Of a stretch of DNA of 13,171 nucleotides, positions 1-8,511 are shown one piece after another. The position numbers were made by a program, and so were the translations under genes. Source of the DNA: Gryganskiella cystojenkinii (Eukaryota > Mortierellomycota > Mortierellomycetes > Mortierellales > Mortierellaceae); contig JAAAIG010000986.1 of NCBI GenBank assembly GCA_015852425.1, positions 1-13,171 on the forward strand. Direction: 5' to 3'. The notes beneath the pieces are model-generated. The model was not told where the DNA came from. It ran no database searches and saw only the letters and a program-made list of their open reading frames with translations. Positions within the stretch are counted from its first letter, which is position 1, and each line of letters opens with the position of its first letter.

Positions 1-410
1 AAAAAAAAAAAAAAGAAGAGATGGTACCACCATAGTCCCCCTTTTTTATTTTCTTTTCTACTTTTTGTTGTGTTGTCATCACCGAACCGTAGAAAGAAGA
101 CTGCAGCCCAACCACGCATCACGCATCTGTCCCAACCCCCCACTGCTGTAACTGCAATACGAAAAAGTTAAACTGAACTGGACTGGACAGGAACACCTTT
201 TTTTGTGTGTCCGCTTCGTCCGTCCTTCCCATTACATTTCCCTCCTTTCTTCTCAGTCTTTTTTTTCCTTCTATTATCATTATTATTATTATCACTTCCC
301 TTCATCCAACACACACACACACACACACACACCCCTTCCTCTCATCCATCTCTGCATCAGGACCAAAAAGGAAAAGAAAAAGAGACTTGTTCAAAGTCTC
401 CTCTCTTGGC
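1..410 (+). promoter_or_regulatory. Upstream region and 5' leader of the Nem1-like gene
   Basis: This non-coding stretch starts with an A14 run and becomes strongly pyrimidine-rich from about 190 onward, ending in a CT-rich leader. No ATG occurs on the plus strand between 24 and 410, so the ATG at 411 is the first one a scanning ribosome would meet. The frame of the gene stays open back to about 207 but offers no ATG there. No TATA box is evident. The transcription start cannot be placed from sequence alone. Confidence 0.55.
309..332. repeat. (AC)12 microsatellite
   Basis: Twelve uninterrupted AC dinucleotides lie in the leader of the Nem1-like gene, about 80 bases before its start codon. 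A short run of ATT triplets lies just upstream at about 276-291. Such tracts vary in length between strains. Confidence 0.9.
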
Positions 411-2263
411 ATGATTTCCCCCGCCAGTCTGCCTTCACCTGCTGGTTACTCGTTCGGCTCCCATGGTCCCATAACCCAGCTCGAGGACGAGCATCTCGAA
501 CTCGTCTCCTCTACTGCCGCTTCTTCTCCTTCCTCTTCTTCTCCGACCATCGCAGCATCATCAGCCCCATCCATGTCCTCATCCATCAACTCGGAGCTCC
601 ATCATCGAGGCAACATTAGACTCTCGCTTCCTGCCCTCAACCACTCTGTCACTTTGCCGACTTTGACCTCTCCCTCTTCTATTCCTTCCTCGCCCACTTC
701 CACTCCTCCATCCTCGGCTCCTACTACGCCCTCGACAACATTTCAGAAATCCGCTCCGGCTTCGTTATCCGTGGCCCTGTGTCGTTCCCTGGTCATCAAA
801 TACATCTACATGACCTATCTGTTCCTCTGTCAGCTTTTGACCCTGCCCTCGGCCGCCTTTCAAAAGTTTATTCGTCAACGCAGTCTCTTTGGAGGCAAAT
901 TTGGTGGGGGTGGTCGTGTCAGCAATAATAACTCTAATATCAAAGATGACCCCATGACCCGCGCAAGTGCTGCTGGATCAGGGATCGGTCGACAGGACGA
1001 CAACAACAGTGCAACAGCCGAAGCAGGAGAAGGGACAGGACAAGCCGTAGTCATTGGCGCAGGCGCGGAAAAGTTTCTGCAGCAGTATACCCTGGACAAC
1101 CATCTTGGCCAGTATAACAATATCAACAATAGTAACAACAGGAACAGTAACAACAACGACTCTAGTAACAATAACAACGGAGCCTCAATGCTCCGTAGAT
1201 CCTCAAGATTCAAGTCAAGATCGGATCTTGAAGAGATTGCTCAGGCCTCCTCCTCGACCACGACAACCGGTTCATCCTCCTCGTCATCAATACGGACCGA
1301 GATCAACAGAAGATCTGGCACCGGCAATACCGGGTACGGTACCGACTCCATGGCTGAGGAAGGTTCCGGAGACAACTCGACAACACCCCGAGGCAACAGC
1401 AGTGTTCGTTTACGTCAAAGGACAGTTCGACCCATGTCCAGTTTAGGAGTTCCGGGGCCGCATGGTCATGGACCCGGAATGGGGACCAGGAAGAAGACTT
1501 TGGTTCTGGATCTTGACGAGACTCTGATTCATTCAACCTCCAGAGGCTCTCGTTCTCAGGGCTATATGGTCGAGGTTTTGGTCGATCGTCATGCCTGTCT
1601 GTACTATGTTTACAAGCGACCCCATGTCGATTACTTTTTGAAAAAGGTAAGAAAAAACAGAATACGATTTTTTCATATACGAACGTATACTCCTCCCGAG
1701 GAATGCAATGGGATCAAAGTTTGCTCCTCCCCTCTTCCTCGTCCCCCTGGGCCTCTTAGATCCTGTGAACTGACCCACCCTCTTTCTCTTTTGACCCTAA
1801 ACAAAAATAGGTGTCGGAATGGTACAAATTGGTCATCTTTACGGCTTCGATGGCAGAGTACGCAGATCCGGTGATTGACTGGTTGGATCAGAACAAGACC
1901 CTGTTTGAGAAACGATACTTTCGTCAGGCTTGTTTCCTCCGCAACGGAAGTTACCTCAAGGACCTGACTGTGATCGATCCGGACCTGTCCTCGGTCTGTC
2001 TGCTCGATAACTCGCCCATGTCTTACTCTTTGAACAAAGGTAAAAAAACCCCCAAACGGAAGAGGATGACTTGTACTTCCATGTTGGACAGTAGTAATCT
2101 GACTCTTTGTCGTCTTTGATGTGTTGCTATAGAAAACGGCATCCCAATCGACAGTTGGATCGATGACCCGAACGACGAAGCTCTCTTGGATCTGTTGCCG
2201 TTCTTGGATGCATTGCGGTTCACGGAAGATGTGCGATCAGTCCTGTCTCTTAGAACTGTATAG
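411..2263 (+). CDS. NEM1: Nem1/CTDNEP1 (Dullard)-like protein phosphatase, three exons
   Basis: Exons 411-1646, 1811-2039 and 2133-2263 give 531 residues; introns are 164 and 93 nt (GTAAGA..ATAG and GTAAAA..ATAG). The C-terminal half is an FCP/SCP-type HAD phosphatase domain. DLDET puts the predicted nucleophile and acid at D367 and D369, FTAS gives the motif II threonine T423, YLKDL gives K462, and LLDNSP gives D478/N479. The ending ENGIPIDSW...DLLPFLDAL is typical of Nem1/Dullard. A hydrophobic stretch at about 127-149 is the likely membrane anchor; the N-terminus is otherwise Ser/Thr/Pro-rich and has an Asn-rich tract at about 236-257. In the known family, Nem1 with Spo7 dephosphorylates the lipin Pah1 at the nuclear envelope/ER, controlling triacylglycerol and membrane synthesis. 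Spo7 is not in this window. Start chosen as first ATG. Function is inferred from homology. Confidence 0.93.
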
Positions 2264-2513
2264 AATCACACTTGTTTTTGTTCAAGACGATATCTAATTT
2301 AAAGAGCCAATAAAAACCTCGTCTTCTGATCATCTTCATTTTGGAAAAATACATTGTGAGACGCTAAAATCTGCTATGAACGGCAAAGGCGGTCAAGCGG
2401 GCTGAGCTACCAAAGGATAAGTCTTGACAGCAACAGAGGAGCAAAGAGTGTCCGAAGGTGTGGATCTAGGGAGATGAAAGTGGATAGGTGACCCCCCTTC
2501 TCAAGCTTCCTAT
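2264..2513. other. Convergent intergenic spacer between Nem1-like and SR-protein genes
   Basis: These 250 bases separate two genes that end toward each other, so both 3' UTRs must lie or overlap here. An AATAAA for the plus-strand gene is present at 2309-2314. No AATAAA is seen for the minus-strand gene. No other gene is supported. Confidence 0.7.
2309..2314 (+). terminator. Poly(A) signal AATAAA for the Nem1-like gene
   Basis: A canonical AATAAA lies 46 bases after the TAG stop, in an A/T-rich 3' flank. The position suits cleavage around 2325-2345. Confidence 0.6.
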
Positions 2514-4317
2514 TTAATCCGTCTCCATACTGGCACTGCGAGCACGATGATTGGGGCTGCGCGAACTGAGGCGTTCCTCCTTCAAACGACTGCCGCCGCT
2601 GCCGCCGCTGGGACGACGCTCGGAGCTGCGGGAGTCACGCGAGCGAGAGCGAGACCGAGAACGAGAACGGGAACGAGAGTGTCGATGGTGGCGCTCATGA
2701 TAGCGGTCATGACGAGAGTCACGGTCACGCTCACGGTCGCGATCACGATCACGATCACTACGATGGCGGCCACTTGCACGCTCACGATCGTGATCGCGCT
2801 CCCGATCGCGGCTGCGGTCATAGGGACGATCGTCATAGTCCACGGAACTGTGACCATTGCCGTTGTCCCAGGCCCGGTCGCGGGAGGGATCATACTATTT
2901 TATTTTCGTAACAAATAAAGGACGCAAATGCAAAATGAGTCAGAGTATTGCGTGCGAAGAGATAGAGTGGTTGTTGTTGGAGTTGCAAGGCGTTGACGGT
3001 TGAGAAAGTAAAATTACCTCGCGGAGAGTCACGGCTTTGCCCTGGATGTACTCTCCATCAAGAGTCTTGAGTGCGCGTTTGAGGTCAGAAGCGCTGATAA
3101 ATTCAACGATTCTAATGGAAGGAAGACAAGTAAAAAAGCTATGAGCGAAGAAAGTCAAGGTAAAAAAAGAAGGAAAAAAAATAGAAAAAAAAAACTTACC
3201 CTTGGTTGTCTTTGTTGACATCAGCATAGGTAACCTCACCGGCTCTTCGCATCACATCCTTGATCGCCTGCAAGAGATAAGGACGTCACCCATAGTATAG
3301 AAGGAGTAGAAGAATCGTTAAAGATGCACACTTGGAATGAGAAGGTCGCACCATGAGGAACGGTGTTCCAAGCTCGAGATGGGAGGAGGCGAATAGCTGT
3401 TTTCTTTTTTGACGCAACTCCCTCACAGACGAGACGATGACGGCGATGATGAAGTATCAATAGCGATCGGCTCCCCTCCTCGTCATAAACCCAGAAGAAC
3501 AAGAAACAGTGAGTCGGACGCAGTTCTCCTTGATGACGGTCGAACAAAAACGTGTTGAGTGGTGTAGAGTCGGAGGGGAAAGACTATCCATTGAAGACAT
3601 TATGGCCAAAGCATCCAGAGAGTGAGTCTTCTTTTTTGATTTCTCACCTGCCAGTGGACGCCATACGGGAGGCTGTCGACAACGAGTCGATGGTTGGTTC
3701 TGACGGGAGGACCGTAAGAACTAAATACAAAAGAAGAGGTGAACAGTGAATAGATGACATCCATGAAAGGCCCAAGTGTTATTTTTTTCTCGTATTCTTA
3801 TTCTTTTCGAGCTTACCTGCGACGTTCGCGTTCGCGCTGTCCTCCTCGGGCATACTCGACAGTCATTCTGTACGGATATGAGAGACAGAGTGCGTGAAAA
3901 ACAGGCAATTCAAAAAATAAGAAGTGAGTATTTTTGAAAAGGGTCCCATTTTGAAAAACAAGGGGACTTTTTGTGTTTTTCCGTGGACAAAGTCCAAAAT
4001 AAGTTGAACACAAAGAAAAAAATTGGTGGCAAAATTACAAGGCCTTGTGAGGGCGTGCAAGGTTGGAATGAATGACAAGTGGACAGTGCCCTAAAGCTAA
4101 AAAAAGTAAAAAATAACTTGACTCACCTCTCTCCCATGAAGCGTCTGCCATCGCGGTCATGGATTGCATCGTCAGCGTCCCTAACGTTGTCAATCTCGAC
4201 AAACCCAAAGCCGCTCTTGAGCGTGATCTCGCGAACTCGCCCATAGGACCTGAACAAGTCGTCGATGTCGCGCTCACGGATGTCAACAGAAAGGTTACCC
4301 AAAAAGAGACGAGTCAT
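2514..4317 (-). CDS. SR-family splicing factor (RRM-RRM-RS), six exons
   Basis: Minus-strand exons 4317-4127, 3867-3817, 3720-3648, 3267-3200, 3111-3018 and 2894-2514 join in frame to 285 residues. RRM1 spans about 3-73, with RNP2 LFLGNL (4-9) and RNP1 SGFGFVEI (35-42). A short Arg/Glu/Gly linker leads to RRM2 (about 91-160), a pseudo-RRM with HWQAIKD at 103-109, the position of the SWQDLKD signature of SRSF1/4/5/6, Npl3 and Srp2. The tail (160-285) is an Arg/Asp then Arg/Ser domain with seven SR dipeptides at 232-245. SR proteins bind exonic enhancers in pre-mRNA in the nucleus, and their RS tail is phosphorylated by SRPK/Clk kinases. The closest named types are metazoan SRSF4/5/6 or SRSF1 and yeast Srp2; I cannot choose among them. 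Five introns are 259, 96, 380, 88 and 123 nt, all with GT..AG ends. Confidence 0.93.
2637..2678 (-). repeat. (Ser-Arg)7 coding tract in the RS domain
   Basis: Seven consecutive Ser-Arg dipeptides lie inside the last exon of the SR gene. The flanking sequence toward the N-terminus (2679-2843) is rich in Asp-Arg and Glu-Arg pairs, so the DNA is a degenerate hexamer repeat on both strands. This explains several long open frames on the opposite strand, which I do not regard as genes. Confidence 0.85.
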
Positions 4318-4836
4318 GATCTTTTTTTTTCTTGGACTTTTTGTACTTGTTCTTCTTGCGAGAGAAAGTGTGGGAGTGCTATTTTCCAAGGAGGAAAAGA
4401 AAGATAGAGAAGCGGGGAGTGATGAGTGATGAGTGAGGAAACATAAACAAAAAAGAAAAAAAGAAAAAGAAAAAGAAACAGCAAAAAAAGGTAATAAAAC
4501 GAACAAGACTGATAGAAATAACGACCAAGAGAGTCAGAAGGATGAAGACAGAGGTGGCTTTTTTGCCGTCGCTCTTTACCATTTGACTTGCAATAAAAAA
4601 AATAAAAAAAATCGTCCCAATGCCCAACAAAAGTAACTGCACACCCCATCATAGCAAGCATAGCAAAGCCTTTGATATTTTTTATGAGCAGATTTTTTTT
4701 TTTTTTTATTTCTAATGAAATGAATGAGATACTGAAGATGATGAAGAGGCACTGAGATGTGAATCAAGAGCGCATGGAGTACAGAAAGGATCTGTGTGGA
4801 ATGACAAAGAAAAGAAGAGTTGCATATTCCTCGTCT
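4318..4836 (-). promoter_or_regulatory. Spacer: 3' end of the secreted-protein gene and promoter/leader of the SR gene
   Basis: Both flanking genes run on the minus strand, so this 519-base gap carries the 3' UTR of one and the promoter of the other. Immediately upstream of the SR start, the minus strand is pyrimidine-rich (about 4320-4340 and 4440-4500), as in other leaders here. An ATG at 4444 on the minus strand opens a short frame that would stop before 4317 if transcribed. A T15 run (plus strand) lies at 4693-4707. No separate gene is supported. Confidence 0.55.
4705..4710 (-). terminator. Poly(A) signal AATAAA for the secreted repeat protein
   Basis: On the minus strand AATAAA lies about 127 bases beyond the TAA stop and is followed at once by an A-rich run. 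It is the nearest canonical signal downstream of that gene. Confidence 0.45.
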
Positions 4837-5994
4837 TTAAGCGCAATCCTGGATCGAGGAGGTGGCGCCAGAGGAACCGGACGTGATCGAAGAAGGGTAT
4901 GAAGGGGAGTGGTAGCTCGCACCAGACGAAGGGAAAGCCGAAGCGTAGTTCGAGCCTGCATAGCTGGTCGAGGGGTAGGTCGTGGCCGAGTTCCAGCCCG
5001 ACGAGCCGATCGAGGTCACATCCGAATTGTCACAGGGCTCAGCATTGATGATGAATGGCAAAGACTGAATTGAGGGCTGGAAGGTCGTCAAAGGCGTGAC
5101 CTGAACCTGGGGCGAGATCTGAACCGAGGAGCCGAGTTGGATAGTCGATTGAGGCAAGGACTGATCCTGCTGAGGAGCGGCTTGGATCGAGGTCGCCAAC
5201 TGGTTAACCGTGGGCTGGTACGTCGTCTGAGGAACAACTTGGGTCGTGGGCTGGATTGCCACGTTCGATCCCAAGTTCACGTTCTGCTGAGGCAGCTGAT
5301 GAGACTCGGCGGCACTTGCCTGGATGTCAGCGCCGAGGGACTGGACGTGAGCCTGGTACGAGGTCGAGGGGTAAATCTCGTTCGTGGGCTGGGCTGTGAC
5401 CTGGGATCCCATATCGACACTCTGGGCCGGGACTGAGGTCTGGCAACCCTCAGCATCCGAGTTCTCGGCACAGTTATGCTGGAACTGACTGAAGAGCAAG
5501 TTACCGGAGCTGGAGGCACCAGTACCAGACAGGTCAGAGGAGGAGGCATCCAAGTGGTTGCGCTTGAAGAGACCGCCGTTGTTGCGGATGCTACCGCCGT
5601 AGAGACCACCACGGCCGTAACCGGGACCGTACAAGGAGTTGCCATAGACACCGGAGCGATACAAGCCCGAGCCGTAGAAACCAGAATTGCGACCATAGAA
5701 ACCAGAACCGTACATGGAACCACCGTAACCGAGACCAGAGAAATCGGACTGAGAGTCAAAGTCGTCATCACACTCAGATTGGACAAGGGGGGCAAAAGCC
5801 TGGACGTAGGGCTGGTAGCGGGTGATCGGGGTCACGTTCGTGACGGGGGCAATGTTGGTGGTCGAACCGAGGTTGACGTTGCCAGAGCTCGCGGACTGGT
5901 TGCACTCGTCTCCGACACAGCGGGCGACCAATGGAGCGGCCTGGACGTACGCGATCAAAGCGACAGCGGCGACGGTCTTGAGGGAAGAGAACAT
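4837..5994 (-). CDS. Secreted Tyr/Gly- and Ser-rich repeat protein
   Basis: A single exon encodes 385 residues. The N-terminus is a clear signal peptide: Lys6, a hydrophobic core, and likely cleavage after VQA or VQAA (19/20). The mature chain has four copies of an LGS...P...P.T.YQP repeat (from 40, 193, 239 and 285), a Tyr/Gly-rich insert at about 88-133, a Lys-Arg pair at 144-145 and a Ser-rich tail from about 323. Seven Cys occur at 26, 31, 75, 175, 184, 321 and 384. No C-terminal hydrophobic segment is present, so a GPI anchor is unlikely. Codons end mostly in C or G and are more biased than in the neighbours, which with a TATA box suggests high expression. No catalytic motif is seen and I do not recognise a named family. 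A cell-wall, surface-coat or adhesive role is inference from composition and secretion. Confidence 0.85.
   Translation of the reverse strand: MFSSLKTVAAVALIAYVQAAPLVARCVGDECNQSASSGNVNLGSTTNIAPVTNVTPITRYQPYVQAFAPLVQSECDDDFDSQSDFSGLGYGGSMYGSGFYGRNSGFYGSGLYRSGVYGNSLYGPGYGRGGLYGGSIRNNGGLFKRNHLDASSSDLSGTGASSSGNLLFSQFQHNCAENSDAEGCQTSVPAQSVDMGSQVTAQPTNEIYPSTSYQAHVQSLGADIQASAAESHQLPQQNVNLGSNVAIQPTTQVVPQTTYQPTVNQLATSIQAAPQQDQSLPQSTIQLGSSVQISPQVQVTPLTTFQPSIQSLPFIINAEPCDNSDVTSIGSSGWNSATTYPSTSYAGSNYASAFPSSGASYHSPSYPSSITSGSSGATSSIQDCA
5038..5418 (-). repeat. Three consecutive copies (R2-R4) of a 46-residue LGS/YQP repeat
   Basis: Within the secreted protein, R2 (193-238), R3 (239-284) and R4 (285-319, shorter) follow one another with a period of exactly 46 residues (138 bases). 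Each has [V/I]x[L/M]GS at its start, then two spaced prolines, T-x-[Y/F]-Q and [V/I]-x-x-[L] near residue 30, followed by a Gln/Ala/Ser-rich spacer. R4 lacks most of the spacer. Confidence 0.8.
5590..5733 (-). repeat. Tyr/Gly-rich (YG) repeat segment
   Basis: Residues about 88-135 are dominated by YG, FYG, LYG and VYG units with Ser, Arg and Asn between them. Such segments are usual in self-assembling or adhesive extracellular proteins; that role is inferred here. Confidence 0.7.
5773..5877 (-). repeat. First copy (R1) of the LGS/YQP repeat
   Basis: Residues 40-74 carry VNLGS, spaced prolines, ITRYQP and YVQAF, matching the pattern of R2-R4. It is separated from R2 by the Tyr/Gly-rich insert and a Ser-rich stretch, 153 residues start to start. 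Confidence 0.7.
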
Positions 5995-6164
5995 ATTGAA
6001 AGAAGGGTTGGTTGGCAGGGGGTTGGTTTTTTTGTGATTGAGTGTAAGAGTGGGTGAGGGCTCAGTCGAGAGTGTTTGTTTGTAAGATGGCTGCTGTGTT
6101 GTTGTGGAAGAGGAAATCGTGTGTGAGGAACTGAGGATCGAGTCTTTGGGGTGAACATCTTGGT

Positions 6165-6173
6165 CTTTTTATA
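6165..6173 (-). promoter_or_regulatory. TATA box (TATAAAAAG) of the secreted-protein gene
   Basis: On the minus strand TATAAAAAG lies about 170 bases before the ATG at 5994. This would place transcription start near 6135-6145, with a leader of about 140-150 bases. It is the best core-promoter element in the window and agrees with the strong codon bias of the gene. Confidence 0.6.
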
Positions 6174-6935
6174 CCGTGGATAGAGGGTAGTGAAAAAGCG
6201 TTTTCTCTGTCTAGGTGCTCTATCCAATGTGCTATGGATGCGGGGACATTTTTTTTTTCAGGCATCAAAACGATCAGAAAGAAGATCCGAAAAAACGCGC
6301 ATTCATTTTCCTCCGAAGATTGTGGCCCTGAAGTACAGTGCAACAAGAGGGAAGGAAGGCAAGAGAGGCAAAGTGCTTGGCTGACCAAATGATAGTCCCT
6401 ATTCGACCTGTTCGTCATGATCGGCTTCCTGTCGGGTGAATTTCCGGGTATTGATCGAATATGTTTGTTGTGAGGATGATGAGAAGAGTGAAAGAACGGA
6501 CGCGTATCGTAGTGCATATTTCAGAAAGGAAGAGTGCATGTAGTCGATCCTCCTCCTTGCAGACTATGAGAAAACATCATGGAGACGCGTCTTTATTTTG
6601 TGCTCTGAACTGCAACAAACAAAAAAAAATAGGACTGCCGGGGGGGAGGGAGAGGAGATTCAAGTTTTGGTTTGCTCCTCACTTATTGCAAGGACAAGAG
6701 AGAAAGGGAGAGACTGGCATCCTCACTTTTGCAAATCAGCTCCATCCATCCCTTCTTTTTGTCTCCAACACTTTGAGCCTGTTGTTCATTCATCCCAAGA
6801 CTCGTATTGTTACATCGACCCCCAAGAGTTCATCCTTATTCACTTCAAAGGTAATGACCTCATTCCAGGCGATCAGAACTTGGCTTGCTTTTTTTTATTT
6901 TCAATATGTATTTTTTGCGCTGTGCTATTCTCTTC
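6174..6935. other. Intergenic region without a supported gene
   Basis: The proximal part probably holds the upstream promoter of the minus-strand secreted-protein gene. Open frames occur on both strands (one of 170 codons from the ATG at 6461) but show no domain, no transmembrane pattern and no codon bias. A pyrimidine-rich piece at about 6735-6850 ends in AAAG before GTAATG, which could be a leader exon and 5' splice site for a small gene to the right. A tRNA-like A-box stretch at about 6212-6240 on the minus strand does not extend to a full tRNA. Confidence 0.4.
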
Positions 6936-7061
6936 ATGAAGAGCCAAAGCCCGTTTGGCCCTCCCTTCCTTAATCCTGTTGACAAGAAGGCCACGATGGA
7001 AAACAAACCTGCTGAGGAAACACTGCAGAAAGATCGTTGCTGTCATTTCTGATATGCTCTT

Positions 7062-7241
7062 ATGCTGTTCCATCTCTTGGGACCCTTGTTGAGTTTGTTG
7101 ACCAGTGCTTACATATGGGGTGTGGCGGTAGGATTCTATGTGTTCGTCCAAGATTGCGGTAGCCATTACACAAAGGGCTGCCCCGAACCGGGTGCGAGGC
7201 ATGATCGGTACTATGCGACACTATCCAAAAAAAAGGACTGA
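7062..7241 (+). CDS. Candidate small membrane protein, 59 aa
   Basis: An ATG-initiated frame of 59 codons begins MLFHLLGPLL and is hydrophobic through about residue 29, predicting one membrane helix. A short polar tail follows with two cysteines (32 and 40), a DRYY motif (48-51) and a lysine-rich end (SKKKD). Size and layout resemble short single-pass mitochondrial or ER proteins, but I recognise no family. The same frame continues upstream: from ATG 6936 (or 6906) to a TGA at 7050-7052, with a polar 38-residue segment ending RCCHF. Read through, the two parts would make a 101-residue protein. An opposite-strand frame of 109 codons (7202-6873) overlaps and cannot be excluded as the real one. 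Evidence is compositional only. Confidence 0.33.
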   Translation: MLFHLLGPLLSLLTSAYIWGVAVGFYVFVQDCGSHYTKGCPEPGARHDRYYATLSKKKD

Positions 7242-7425
7242 AAAAAAATGAAACAAGCACAGACAAACAGAGCAGAGGTGAAAGTGTGAGAGAGAAGAGT
7301 CCTGCTGAAGTTGAATCAGACAAAGGAGTGGGATGCGGCGCACGATGGTGATCAGATGCACAAGTGGCTAGAGTGGCTCCTCATGGCCACTTGATTCCTT
7401 GGAGAACGGTAAAGGGTTTTCTATG

Positions 7426-8511
7426 TGTTTTCGAGTGACCTTTTCCCAAAACTTGGGTTTGTCCAGCCCGTAGTCGTGGCGTGGCATAAACAGAAAAAAG
7501 AACAGGGAAAAGAACTCTCTAGTCGAACTGGGAAGGAAGCAAGTCATTCGACTTTTTTCCTTCTCTCATTCAACACAGTCCGTCGCCCTTTCGGAGCGCC
7601 TCTCTCTTCTCTTGCATCTCCTTCACATCGCCTCGCTGTTGTTCCTTTCAGCAGAGATCACTCCTTTGCTGAATCCCATTTCGATCCTTTCTCCGCACCT
7701 TCACGATCAAGATCATCCCCACACCACCACTTCAATTGGTTTTTGCTGACCCCCCTTCAAGTTTTTTTTTTACTCCTCCCTTTTTGCAACACTTTACCTC
7801 GCGCAGCCCAGTCCAAAGTCGAGCCTTTGTCAGCTCGAACAAGAAATCCAAGCAAGCAATAGTCCAAAAGCAAAGTAGAGACATCCCATCATCCCTTACC
7901 GACCGTTCTCTTTTACCATATTACCCTTCAAGCAACCTCGCCAGTCCATTTGGTGTTTTATCTCTGCAATTTTTCTTTGTCCGAGAAAAACAACCAAAAC
8001 AGCTCCCCACTTCTCCTTCCTTCCTTCACCGCCTTTCGTCTCTGCTTCTTTCTCCCACTCCGTGCCTCCTTCCTCTTGTCGACAAAACTCTTTGTTCTGT
8101 GTTTTTGTCGGCTTTCTTTCTCTTCATCTTTACTCTTCGCACGAGATTTCTACGATTCGATATCGTAACGATTCTATCTCTTGAAGACCAAAAAGGCATA
8201 CCAGCCCTCAAGCATCGCACGTTCAGTCCTGTGGACAAGCCTCGTGGTCATTAGTCCTCAGTTAAACAACAACCACAGCAACAAGCGTAGCCACAGTTAC
8301 ATCTACCCTAGCATTGAACAACCCGAAAGGGAACCCGGTAAACACGCTGTCTGAGATACACGAAAGAGGCGCCGCCGCAGTAGCGGTCCTGGCACAACCT
8401 TCCCTACCGACATCCTCGTCATCTTCCTCAGCGACCCCACCACCACCCCGAGGAAGTCAACAAGCTATCATCCAGGCCATCAATGACCGCCGAAGAGCTG
8501 AACGATCCCAG
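7426..8511 (+). promoter_or_regulatory. ATG-free, pyrimidine-rich leader and promoter of the bromodomain-kinase gene
   Basis: From 7426 to 8482 there is not one ATG on the plus strand, over 1,057 bases. The stretch is rich in C and T, especially 7550-8150. Both traits fit a long 5' leader kept free of upstream starts. The first ATG, at 8483, is out of frame and opens a 10-codon frame ending at 8515, overlapping the in-frame ATG at 8512. The gene frame is open back to 8266 with protein-like sequence, so translation may start earlier at a non-ATG codon or in an unseen upstream exon. Possible splice sites exist, but none is convincing. Confidence 0.5.

Noticed and set aside
2547..2918. Long plus-strand frame rich in Ala/Thr/Val opposite the RS domain
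   Set aside because: It is the antisense reading of the Arg/Ser/Asp hexamer repeat; the minus-strand exon is in frame with two RRMs.
5476..6057. 193-codon plus-strand frame over the secreted-protein gene
   Set aside because: A shadow of a strongly codon-biased gene on the other strand; it lacks any feature of its own and runs into the other gene's leader.
6205..6250. tRNA-like 5' half on the minus strand (ATAGCACATTGGATAGAGC)
   Set aside because: It resembles a D-arm/A-box but is one base short, has no matching acceptor 3' strand, no proper anticodon stem and no good B-box at the right distance. At most a fossil fragment; tRNAscan-SE would decide.
6062..6517. 151-codon frame on the minus strand
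   Set aside because: It covers the TATA box and leader of the secreted-protein gene and shows no protein-like features.
6461..6973. 170-codon ATG frame on the plus strand
   Set aside because: Composition looks random, with no domain, signal peptide or codon bias; it probably overlaps the leader of the small candidate gene.
7118..7226. GGTTCG and D-arm-like pieces on the minus strand
   Set aside because: The elements are in the wrong order and spacing for a tRNA, do not fold into arms by eye, and lie over the candidate small coding frame, which explains them better.
7736..8254. 172-codon plus-strand frame rich in Ser, Leu and Phe
   Set aside because: It contains no ATG start and consists of CT-rich leader sequence.
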